Source: Pseudomonadota bacterium (GTDB lineage: Bacteria > Myxococcota_A > Polyangia > Fen-1088). Taken from it: a stretch of 17,200 bases of DNA. Position numbers and translations under genes: made by a program. The stretch is from positions 1 through 17,200 of the forward strand of contig JAEXQJ010000158.1 of assembly GCA_023438785.1 (NCBI GenBank), read 5' to 3'. Below the pieces are notes generated by a model, which searched no databases, was not told the origin of the DNA, and was given only the letters and a program-made list of their open reading frames with translations. Shown piece after piece: positions 1 to 6,955 of this stretch (position 1 is the first letter of the stretch; each line of letters starts with the position of its first letter).

Positions 1-30
1 GGCCCGCGCGGCTTCAGAGCCGCGCGGGCC
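1..30. repeat. Perfect 13-bp inverted repeat inside lspA
   Basis: Bases 1-13 (GGCCCGCGCGGCT) and 18-30 are perfect reverse complements around a TCAG loop, forming a very GC-rich hairpin. It lies within the lspA coding sequence, about 70-116 nt after the start codon on the minus strand, and encodes A-R-A-A-L-K-P-R-G. There is no T-tract in the visible sequence, so it is not an evident intrinsic terminator. The arms could extend beyond the window edge. Confidence 0.75.
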
Positions 31-116
31 AGGACCTTGGTCCACTGGTCGAGGACGACGGAGACCACGGCGAAGGCCGTGAAGAGGATGTTGCGGCGCA
101 TTGTCGGGGCGGTCAT
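1..116 (-). CDS. lspA: Lipoprotein signal peptidase (LspA), N-terminal fragment
   Basis: LspA is the inner-membrane aspartic protease that removes the signal peptide of prolipoproteins after lipidation. Only about 38 codons are inside the window; the rest lies beyond position 1. The minus-strand reading from ATG 116 gives MTAPTMRRNILFTAFAVV, continuing into a hydrophobic first membrane segment and then VVLDQWTKVL. The D-Q-x-T-K motif at the end of the first helix is a family hallmark. A second in-frame ATG at 101 is an alternative start. The gene begins 10 nt after the ileS stop codon on the same strand, and ileS-lspA is a common proteobacterial operon, which supports the call. No clear Shine-Dalgarno sequence precedes it, so coupling to ileS translation is likely. 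The catalytic aspartates are outside the window and cannot be checked. Confidence 0.8.
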   Translation of the reverse strand, partial: MTAPTMRRNILFTAFAVVSVVLDQWTKVLARAALKPRG

Positions 117-126
117 GGGCGATGAC

Positions 127-2964
127 CTAGCTGACCACGGCGGCGCAGCGGTTGCAAAGGTTGGGTTCAGCGCCGTGGCCGGAAACCGTGCCGGTTCGTC
201 GCCAGCAACGCGGACACGTCGCGCTCGTGGCCTCGCTGACCGTGATCTCCGTGGCGGGCGCATCGTCCGCGGTGAGCTCGATCTGCGAAACCACGCACAG
301 CTCGGTCAGGCTCTCCAACTCGCGCTGCCAGCCCGGCCTCTCGGCCGCCGTGGGACGCACCAGGACCTTGGCTTCCAGCGACTTGTGACCCGCGGCCCGG
401 AAGGGCTCCACCTTGGCCAGCACGGCCTCCCGGCGCGGGCGAATGTCTTCCCGCCAACGACGAGACGATTCGGGGTTTAGGGGCGGCTCGCGGCGGATCT
501 GCCCATGGACGTCGAAGGCTTCGCCGGTCTGGCGCTGCAGCTCATCCGCCACGTCCTGCGCCGAGAAGCACAGCACGGGCGCCATCCAGGTCGCGATGGT
601 GCGCACCATCTCGTGCAGCACGGTCTGGACGCTGCGCCGCGCGGACGAGGCCGGCGCCTCGCAGTACAGAACGTCTTTGACCGGATCCAGATACTCGGCC
701 GATACCGTCACCACGTAGTCGACCATGAGTCGAACCGCGTCGTGGAAGCTGTACGCCTGGTAGGCCTGGAAGACCTGCCTGTCCCGCTCGCGCAGCACGG
801 CCAGGGCCAGCCGATCCAGCTCGCGCAAATTGTCGTCGCGCAGCACATCCCGCGTTGGCTTGAAGTCGTACAGGTTGGAGAGCAGATAGCGGCTGGTGTT
901 GCGGATCTTGCGGTACGACTCGCTGAGCTGGTCGAGGATGATTTTGCTGAACACCACGTCGCCCTGGTAGTCGGCCGCCGCTGCCCACAGGCGCAGCAAC
1001 TCAGCGCCATTCTTGTCCATCCAGGCGCCGGGCTCGACGTAGTCCGTCTTGATGCCGGCCGCGCGGGCCCTTTCGATCTCGGACTTGGAGTAGACCTTGC
1101 CGCGCTCGTCGAGCACCCAGCCGTGGGTCAGCACGGCCTTGTACGGCGCCGTGCCTCGGGCTGCCACGGCCGCGAGCAGCGACGAGTGGAACCAGCCCCG
1201 GTGCTGGTCCGCGCCTTCGAGGTACAGGTCGACCTTGTGGTCCTTGGGCACCAACTTGCCATCCGCGACCGCCGCCCAGGACACGCCCGATTCGAACCAC
1301 ACGTCCACGATATCCTCGGTCTTCTCGAAATCCGTCCCACCGCAGCGCGGGCACTTGGTTCCCGCCGGCATCAACTCCGAGAGCGGCCGGCTGAACCAGG
1401 CGCTCGCCCCCTCGGCCTCGAAGATCTTGGCCACGAACTCCATCGCCTCGGGCTGCAGGAAGGGCCCGTCGCAGGCCGTGCAGCGGTAGGCCGGGATGGG
1501 CACGCCCCACACGCGTTGGCGCGACAGACACCAGTCGGGGCGCACCTCGATCATGCCGCGGATGCGGTCGCGGCCCCAGGACGGAATCCAGGTCGTGCGA
1601 TCGATCTCGGCCAGCGCCTTGTCGCGCAGGCTGGTCGGATCCTGCAGATTGCCCAGCCGGGCGAACCACTGGCTGGTGGCCCGGAAGAGCACGGGGTTCT
1701 TGCAGCGCCAGCAGTGCGGATAGCTGTGCTTGATCTGCTCGCCCGGCTTGTTGAGCAAGAAGCCGGTTTCGGCCAGCAGCGCCACGACCTTGGGGTTGGC
1801 CTCGAAGACCGGCATACCCGCCCAGTTGGGGACCTCCGCGGTGTAGCGGCCGCGGCCGTCCACGGGGGCGTAGATCTCCAGGCCCTCGGCCCGGCCCACG
1901 GCGTAGTCGTCGGCCCCGTGCCCGGGCGCGGTGTGAACCAGGCCCGTCCCGGCCTCCAGCGTGGCGTGCGCGGCGAAGGCCAAACGGAAGTCATGCTCGG
2001 AGCGCGGGCTGCCGATGAACGGATGCTGGTAGCGCACCCCGCGCAGGGCCTGCAGCTTGTCACCGGCGATCTCGACCCACTCGCTCTTGGGCGGCACGGG
2101 CAGCCCGCAAGCCGCCAGGAATCCCTCGGCCAGCTCGCGCGCCACGATGAGGTACTCGCGCTTGCCGCCGCGCTCGACCGGAAGGCCGGCGTAGACGAGC
2201 TGCGGATTGGCCACCACGGCCAGGTTGGCAACCAGCGTCCACGGCGTGGTCGTCCAGATGACCAGGGCCGCGGGCGTGGTGCCGAACAGGCGTTCCGCGG
2301 CGGCCTGGCCCGGCAGCAGCGGGAAACGAACGTAGATCGAAGGCGAGCTGTGCTCGGCGTATTCCACCTCCGCCTCGGCCAGCGCCGTCTGGTGCGTCAT
2401 GCACCAGTGCACGGGCCGCTTGGCTCGGTAGAGGAGGTCCTGACGCGCGAAGGCCGCCATGACCCGCACGATGGTGGCCTCGTAGTCCTTTGAGAGGGTG
2501 AGATACGGCTGATCCCACGTGCCCACGCACCCCAGGCGCTTGAAATCGGCCCGCATCACATCCACGAACTTGAGCGCGTGCGCCTCGCACTTTTTGCGGA
2601 ACTCGGCCGTGCCCAGCTTGGCCTTGCTGCCGGCCGTCTTCTCCACCTGCTGCTCGATGGGCAGCCCGTGGCAGTCCCACCCCGGCACGAAGACCGCCCG
2701 CTTACCCATGAGCATCTGCGAGCGGACGATGATGTCTTTGAGGACCTTGTTCAGCAGGGTGCCGTAGTGGATGCCGCCCGTCGCATACGGCGGGCCATCG
2801 TGCAGCACGAAGTCGGGCGCGCCCGCGGCTTGCCGGCTGGCCAGCAGCTTCTCGTATTGGCGGTCCTCGGCCCACCGGGCAAGCCACTGGGGCTCGCGAC
2901 GGGCCATATCGGCGCGCATGGGGAATTCGGTCTTGGGGAGATTGAGAGTGTTTTTCCAGTCCAC
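127..2964 (-). CDS. ileS: Isoleucyl-tRNA synthetase (IleRS), type 1
   Basis: Charges tRNA-Ile with isoleucine in the cytoplasm and edits misactivated valine. From GTG 2964 the protein is 945 aa, close to the 938 aa of E. coli IleRS, and begins VDWKNTLNLPKTEFPMR, which lines up with the E. coli N-terminus. The frame stays open to another GTG at 3015, but those 17 extra residues are low-complexity and unlike the family. Visible motifs are GWDCHGLPIE, the editing-domain segments VIWTTTPWTL and HTAPGHGADDY, the SQWF and RVWGVPIP segments, and a C-terminal zinc site (C917, C920, C937, C940) typical of type 1 IleRS. Two catalytic signatures are altered. HIGH reads H66-Y-G-T69, losing the last His, and KMSKS reads VYSKS (624-628), followed by about 10 extra residues before GAELLRLW. 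The lspA gene follows 10 nt downstream. Confidence 0.95.
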   Translation of the reverse strand: MDWKNTLNLPKTEFPMRADMARREPQWLARWAEDRQYEKLLASRQAAGAPDFVLHDGPPYATGGIHYGTLLNKVLKDIIVRSQMLMGKRAVFVPGWDCHGLPIEQQVEKTAGSKAKLGTAEFRKKCEAHALKFVDVMRADFKRLGCVGTWDQPYLTLSKDYEATIVRVMAAFARQDLLYRAKRPVHWCMTHQTALAEAEVEYAEHSSPSIYVRFPLLPGQAAAERLFGTTPAALVIWTTTPWTLVANLAVVANPQLVYAGLPVERGGKREYLIVARELAEGFLAACGLPVPPKSEWVEIAGDKLQALRGVRYQHPFIGSPRSEHDFRLAFAAHATLEAGTGLVHTAPGHGADDYAVGRAEGLEIYAPVDGRGRYTAEVPNWAGMPVFEANPKVVALLAETGFLLNKPGEQIKHSYPHCWRCKNPVLFRATSQWFARLGNLQDPTSLRDKALAEIDRTTWIPSWGRDRIRGMIEVRPDWCLSRQRVWGVPIPAYRCTACDGPFLQPEAMEFVAKIFEAEGASAWFSRPLSELMPAGTKCPRCGGTDFEKTEDIVDVWFESGVSWAAVADGKLVPKDHKVDLYLEGADQHRGWFHSSLLAAVAARGTAPYKAVLTHGWVLDERGKVYSKSEIERARAAGIKTDYVEPGAWMDKNGAELLRLWAAAADYQGDVVFSKIILDQLSESYRKIRNTSRYLLSNLYDFKPTRDVLRDDNLRELDRLALAVLRERDRQVFQAYQAYSFHDAVRLMVDYVVTVSAEYLDPVKDVLYCEAPASSARRSVQTVLHEMVRTIATWMAPVLCFSAQDVADELQRQTGEAFDVHGQIRREPPLNPESSRRWREDIRPRREAVLAKVEPFRAAGHKSLEAKVLVRPTAAERPGWQRELESLTELCVVSQIELTADDAPATEITVSEATSATCPRCWRRTGTVSGHGAEPNLCNRCAAVVS

Positions 2965-2977
2965 GGCGAGGCCGCGG

Positions 2978-2986
2978 ATACTAGCA
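2978..2986 (-). promoter_or_regulatory. Putative ileS extended -10 promoter element
   Basis: On the minus strand this reads TGC-TAGTAT, matching the extended -10 form TGnTAnnnT. It ends 13 nt before GTG 2964, implying a leader of only about six bases. It lies downstream of the alternative GTG at 3015, which argues that 2964 is the true start. No convincing -35 hexamer was seen. Similar TGCTA elements precede several other genes in the window. Confidence 0.45.
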
Positions 2987-3086
2987 CTACTGGTCGCCGT
3001 CGCTGCCGCGGACACCGCCGGCTTTTGCGGGGCTGGTCTGCCGACCGACCGGCGCGCCCACGGCCTTGGTGAACGGCGCCCCTCTC

Positions 3087-3095
3087 TGCTAAACG
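3087..3095 (+). promoter_or_regulatory. Putative extended -10 element of the dCMP deaminase gene
   Basis: TGC-TAAACG lies 6 nt before the ATG at 3102, and TTGGTG at 3066-3071 is a weak -35 candidate with an 18-nt spacer. The hexamer is a poor -10 match taken alone. The call rests mainly on the recurrence of TGCTA at the same place upstream of other genes. If real, the transcript would be leaderless or nearly so, which fits the lack of a Shine-Dalgarno sequence. Confidence 0.3.
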
Positions 3096-3101
3096 TGTCT
3101 G

Positions 3102-3563
<462 letters not shown>

Positions 3564-3673
3564 CGCTTACCGGATTCCCGGCGTCTTCCAGAGGGCGGTA
3601 TCCAGCCGGGCGCGCCCCAAGACCTGCTCATGCGTCCAGTTGCGCAACCTGCATGGCGCACTGAAGAGGAGTT
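3564..3673. other. Intergenic stretch, dCMP deaminase to DUF882 gene
   Basis: These 110 nt hold no gene I can support. There is a short TGCGC/GCGCA inverted repeat (3641-3645 and 3656-3660) and a purine-rich ribosome-binding site, GAAGAGGAG (3663-3671), just before the next start. I found no convincing promoter or intrinsic terminator here, so the next gene may be read through from upstream. Confidence 0.5.
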
Positions 3674-4432
3674 TTGGTTGACAGCACTGACAGTCGGCGC
3701 AAGGCTCTATGTCTCATGCTGCGATTGCCCTTGACGCTGTTGGTCGGGCTCGGCATCGCGCTCCTTCCTCTGGGAGCGCCGGTCGCGGTTGCCAAAACCG
3801 CTTCCAGCCAGGGCCCGATCGTGAGCAAGGACCGTAAGCAACTGGCCAAGGCGGCCAAGAAACGGAGATCTCACGGAAGGCCCGCGGGCTGGGCCATCAA
3901 AGACGAAGAACTGCGGCCCACCCCGCCCCCGGCGCCCTCCGGACGACTGCGCATCTACTCGCTGGCCTATCGCGAGGAGGCGGACGTCAACATCTACAAT
4001 GAGGATGGTTCGTACAACGACGAGGCGCTCAATAGCCTGGGCCACGTCTTCCGCTGCAAGCGGACGGGCCAGGAGCACGCTGTCGATCCCCGCTTGCTGG
4101 CCGTCCTGTCGCACATCAGTGACCATTTTGGCGGCCAACGCATCGAGTTGCTCTCCGGCTACCGTTACCAGCGCCGCCAGACGAGCAACCACTTCCGCGC
4201 CGCGGCCGCCGACATCCGCATTCCCGGCGTGGACCCGCGCGAGCTCCGGGCCTTCGTTTGCTCCCTGGATGCGGGGGGCATGGGCGTCGGCTACTACCCC
4301 CGCGTGGGCTTCATTCACGTGGACGTGCGTCCAGAACCCAGCTACCGCTGGATCGACTACTCGCGCTCCAACCCCGATTCCCGGGACAAACAGCCCCCGC
4401 GCGGCTGGAAGCGCAAGAAGCTCGAAAGCTGA
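3674..4432 (+). CDS. Exported DUF882 (Peptidase M15_2) protein, YcbK/MepK-like
   Basis: Probable periplasmic zinc peptidoglycan hydrolase; E. coli MepK (YcbK) of this family cleaves peptide cross-links in the cell wall. The catalytic domain spans roughly residues 93-235. It contains LLSGYR, SNHFRAAAADIR with H173 and D180, GMGVGYYPR, and FIHVDVR with H215, the expected His-Asp-His zinc ligands in family-like spacing. The usual Gly after SxHxx is Ala here. From TTG 3674 the protein is 252 aa and starts with SRRKALCLM, a hydrophobic stretch and a cleavage site after AVA (residue 40). This resembles the twin-arginine signal of E. coli YcbK. ATG 3716 would give a plain Sec-like signal but has no ribosome-binding site, whereas GAAGAGG lies 4 nt before TTG 3674. 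A Lys/Arg-rich linker follows the signal. A hairpin terminator follows the stop. Confidence 0.85.
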   Translation: MVDSTDSRRKALCLMLRLPLTLLVGLGIALLPLGAPVAVAKTASSQGPIVSKDRKQLAKAAKKRRSHGRPAGWAIKDEELRPTPPPAPSGRLRIYSLAYREEADVNIYNEDGSYNDEALNSLGHVFRCKRTGQEHAVDPRLLAVLSHISDHFGGQRIELLSGYRYQRRQTSNHFRAAAADIRIPGVDPRELRAFVCSLDAGGMGVGYYPRVGFIHVDVRPEPSYRWIDYSRSNPDSRDKQPPRGWKRKKLES

Positions 4433-4447
4433 GCCCTCTTCGAACTG

Positions 4448-4481
4448 GGGAGCCCTGCGCGGGCTCCCAATTTGTTGCTTT
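4448..4481 (+). terminator. Rho-independent terminator after the DUF882 gene
   Basis: GGGAGCCC (4448-4455) and GGGCTCCC (4461-4468) form a perfect 8-bp stem with a five-base loop, followed by AATTTGTTGCTTT. It starts 15 nt after the stop codon at 4432. The T-tract is interrupted, so efficiency may be partial. Its tail overlaps the -35 candidate of the next gene. Confidence 0.75.
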
Positions 4482-4503
4482 GGCGACATCCGTCCCTTAG
4501 GTT
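4475..4503 (+). promoter_or_regulatory. Putative sigma-70-type promoter of parCE
   Basis: TTGCTT (4475-4480), a 17-nt spacer and TAGGTT (4498-4503) make a plausible vegetative promoter, with transcription expected to start near 4510. It sits between the upstream terminator and the GGAGG ribosome-binding site at 4524-4528. The assignment is by pattern only. Confidence 0.45.
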
Positions 4504-4539
4504 GGGCGGCGAAACCGCGTCCTGGAGGACGCGCTTTTG

Positions 4540-6954
4540 ATGCCCATGTCCCTGAAACAACTCGATTTGCTGGATGACAACGCTATCCCGGCCGCGGGGC
4601 CGCCGGACAAGGGGAGGGGTGGCGGGCGCGGGCGTGGCAAGGGGGGCGGAGGTGGCGACGACATCCCGCCGCCGGCAGACGCCAACCTGGCCGAGGAGGC
4701 CCAGCGCCGCTATCTGAACTACGCGGTCAGCGTCATCACCTCGCGCGCGCTGCCTGACGTGCGCGATGGGCTCAAGCCGGTGCAGCGGCGAATCCTCTTC
4801 GCCATGCACAATGACCTGCACCTCTATCCCGATGCGCGCTATCGCAAGAGCGCGACCATCGTCGGTGCGGTCATCGGTCGCTACCACCCGCACGGCGACA
4901 CGGCCTGCTACGACGCCATGGTGCGCATGGCGCAGGAGTTTTCGCTGCGCTACCGGCTGGTGGACGGCCACGGCAACTTCGGTTCGCTGGACGGCGACGC
5001 GGCCGCCGCGTACCGCTACACGGAGGCGCGTCTGGCCCCTCTGTCCACCGAGCTGCTGGAAGAGATCAAGCAGGGCACGGTGGACTTCCGGCCCAATTTC
5101 GACGGCACCACGCAAGAGCCGATCGTTCTGCCCGCCAAGGTTCCGCATCTTCTCATCAACGGCTGCGCGGGCATCGCGGTCGGCATGGCCACCAACATCC
5201 CGCCCCACAATCTGGGCGAGGTGTGCGACGCGGCGGTGGCGCTCATCGACAACCGCGGACTGCAGACCAAGGACCTGCTCAAGTACATCAAGGGGCCGGA
5301 TTTCCCCACGGGCGGCCTCATCACCAACACTAAGAAGGAGCTGCGCGAGATCTACGAAACGGGGCAGGGCCCCATCCGCGTGCGCGGCGAGTGGGAGACC
5401 GAGGAGACCAAGCGCGGCGGACAGCAGATCGTCATCACCTCCATCCCATTCAACGTCTCCAAGGCCGACCTGGTGCAGAAGATCGCCGAGGTCATTCTGG
5501 GCAAGAAGCTGCCCATGCTGGTCGACGTGCGCGACGAATCCACCGAGGACGTGCGCATCGTGCTGGAGCTCAAGCAGGGCGCCGACCCGGCCCTGGTGAT
5601 GGCCTATCTCTACAAGCACACGCCCGTCGAGCTGTCCTTTCACGTCAACATGACCTGCCTGGTGCCCACGCAGAACCGCGAGGTGGCGGGGCCCATGCGC
5701 CTGAACCTGCAGGCCATCGTCAGCGAATTCCTCAACTTCCGCGAGGACGTGGTCACCCGGCGCTTCGAGCACGAGCTGGCCGAGTTGCGCCGGCGCATTC
5801 ACATCCTAGAAGGCTTCGAGATCATCTTCGATGCGCTGGACGAGGCCATCCGCATCATCCGCAAGTCGGACGGCAAGGCCGATGCGGCGGTCAAGCTGCA
5901 GAAACGCTTCGGGCTCGACGAGGAGCAGACGGACGCCATCCTGGAACTGAAGCTGTACAAGCTGGCCCGGCTGGAGATTCAGATTATCCGCCAGGAGCTG
6001 TCGGAGAGGCGCGCCCGGGCCAAGGAGATCGAGGCCATCCTGCGCGAGAAACGTAAACTGTGGAAGGTCATCCGCAGCGAAATCGAGGAGATCGGCAAGC
6101 GCTTCGCGGACAAGCGGCGCACCAAGGTGGGCGGCGCGGCTGGTGACGAGGTCGAGTTTCAGGCCGAGGACTTCATCATCGACGAAGAAGCCACGGTCAT
6201 CCTGTCCCGCGACGGTTGGCTGAAGCGTGCCCGCGAGGTGAAGGACATCTCGGCCACCCGCGTGCGCGAAGGTGACGCCGTCCTGACCGTGGTGCGCGGG
6301 TCCACCAAGGACTTTGTGGCCATCTTCTCGAACATGGGGAGCGGCTACGTCGTGCGCATCAACGACGTGCCCGCGTCGACGGGCTACGGCGAGCCGGTGC
6401 AGAAGCTCTTCAATTTCCGCGACGGTGAGCGCGTGGTAGCGGCTTATGCCGTGACGGGAACCGGTCCCTCGGCCATTCCGCCGGGCGCCCAGATCATCGC
6501 GGTCACCAGGCACGGCAACGGCTTCCGCATCAGCGCCGACCCGCACCGCGAGATATCCACCCGCGCCGGACGCCGCTTTGCCAAGCTGGCCGACGGTGAC
6601 GAGGTGGTGGGCGTGTTGCCCTACAAGCCCAAGGAGGCCCTGTGCGTGGTGACAGCCCAGGGGCGTGCCCTCATGTGCATGGCCGACGAGGCCGCCGAGT
6701 TGGCCAACCCCGGCCGCGGCGTGTGCATGATCAAGGTCGAGGACGACGACGCGGTCGTGGGCTTCGGCCTGGGCGATCCCTACGGTGACGAGATCATCAT
6801 CGCCGAGTTGGACAACGGCAAGAAAGTGTCCCTCGGGCCCGGTCACGACGAGATCACCCAGCGAGGCGGGCGTGGCCATGTGGTGGCCCGCAAGGCCAAG
6901 GTGGTGCGCGTCCTCTCGCCCGAGCCGCCCCAGGATCCCAAGCTGGTGAACTGA
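4540..6954 (+). CDS. parC: DNA topoisomerase IV subunit A (ParC-like)
   Basis: Breakage-reunion subunit of a type IIA topoisomerase, expected to decatenate daughter chromosomes with ParE. From ATG 4540 the protein is 804 aa, with GGAGG 11 nt upstream; TTG 4537 and ATG 4546 are alternatives. Visible motifs are ALPDVRDGLKPVQRRIL, HPHGDTACYDAMVRMAQ (the quinolone-resistance region), AYRYTEARL with catalytic Tyr160, GIAVGMATNIPPHNL, and a C-terminal beta-pinwheel with degenerate repeats. ACYxAMV resembles E. coli ParC (ACYEAMV) more than GyrA (AVYDTIV). A canonical GyrA box (QRRGGKG) is absent, with only TQRGGRGH near residue 780. These features and the ParE-like partner favour topoisomerase IV over gyrase. 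Residues about 23-41 form an unusual RG/G-rich tail ahead of the winged-helix domain. The parE gene starts 1 nt after the stop codon. Confidence 0.88.
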   Translation: MPMSLKQLDLLDDNAIPAAGPPDKGRGGGRGRGKGGGGGDDIPPPADANLAEEAQRRYLNYAVSVITSRALPDVRDGLKPVQRRILFAMHNDLHLYPDARYRKSATIVGAVIGRYHPHGDTACYDAMVRMAQEFSLRYRLVDGHGNFGSLDGDAAAAYRYTEARLAPLSTELLEEIKQGTVDFRPNFDGTTQEPIVLPAKVPHLLINGCAGIAVGMATNIPPHNLGEVCDAAVALIDNRGLQTKDLLKYIKGPDFPTGGLITNTKKELREIYETGQGPIRVRGEWETEETKRGGQQIVITSIPFNVSKADLVQKIAEVILGKKLPMLVDVRDESTEDVRIVLELKQGADPALVMAYLYKHTPVELSFHVNMTCLVPTQNREVAGPMRLNLQAIVSEFLNFREDVVTRRFEHELAELRRRIHILEGFEIIFDALDEAIRIIRKSDGKADAAVKLQKRFGLDEEQTDAILELKLYKLARLEIQIIRQELSERRARAKEIEAILREKRKLWKVIRSEIEEIGKRFADKRRTKVGGAAGDEVEFQAEDFIIDEEATVILSRDGWLKRAREVKDISATRVREGDAVLTVVRGSTKDFVAIFSNMGSGYVVRINDVPASTGYGEPVQKLFNFRDGERVVAAYAVTGTGPSAIPPGAQIIAVTRHGNGFRISADPHREISTRAGRRFAKLADGDEVVGVLPYKPKEALCVVTAQGRALMCMADEAAELANPGRGVCMIKVEDDDAVVGFGLGDPYGDEIIIAELDNGKKVSLGPGHDEITQRGGRGHVVARKAKVVRVLSPEPPQDPKLVN
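4611..4646 (+). other. G-quadruplex-type G-run cluster in parC
   Basis: G-runs lie at 4611-4614, 4616-4619, 4624-4626, 4630-4632 and 4641-4646. The first four are separated by loops of 1, 4 and 3 bases, which satisfies the usual G3+N1-7 pattern. The cluster is on the coding strand 70-106 nt after the parC start and encodes the RG/G-rich tail, so its base composition may simply reflect that peptide. Confidence 0.6.
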
Positions 6955-6955
6955 A

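Noticed and set aside
505..2493. 662-codon open frame on the plus strand, antisense to ileS
   Set aside because: Ileucyl-tRNA synthetase coding on the minus strand is unmistakable; the opposite frame has low-complexity Arg/Ala/His/Gly-rich sequence typical of GC-rich shadow frames and no family motif.
3678..3683. TTGACA as a -35 box just inside the DUF882 gene
   Set aside because: No acceptable -10 hexamer lies 16-18 nt downstream, and the position would put transcription inside the coding sequence.
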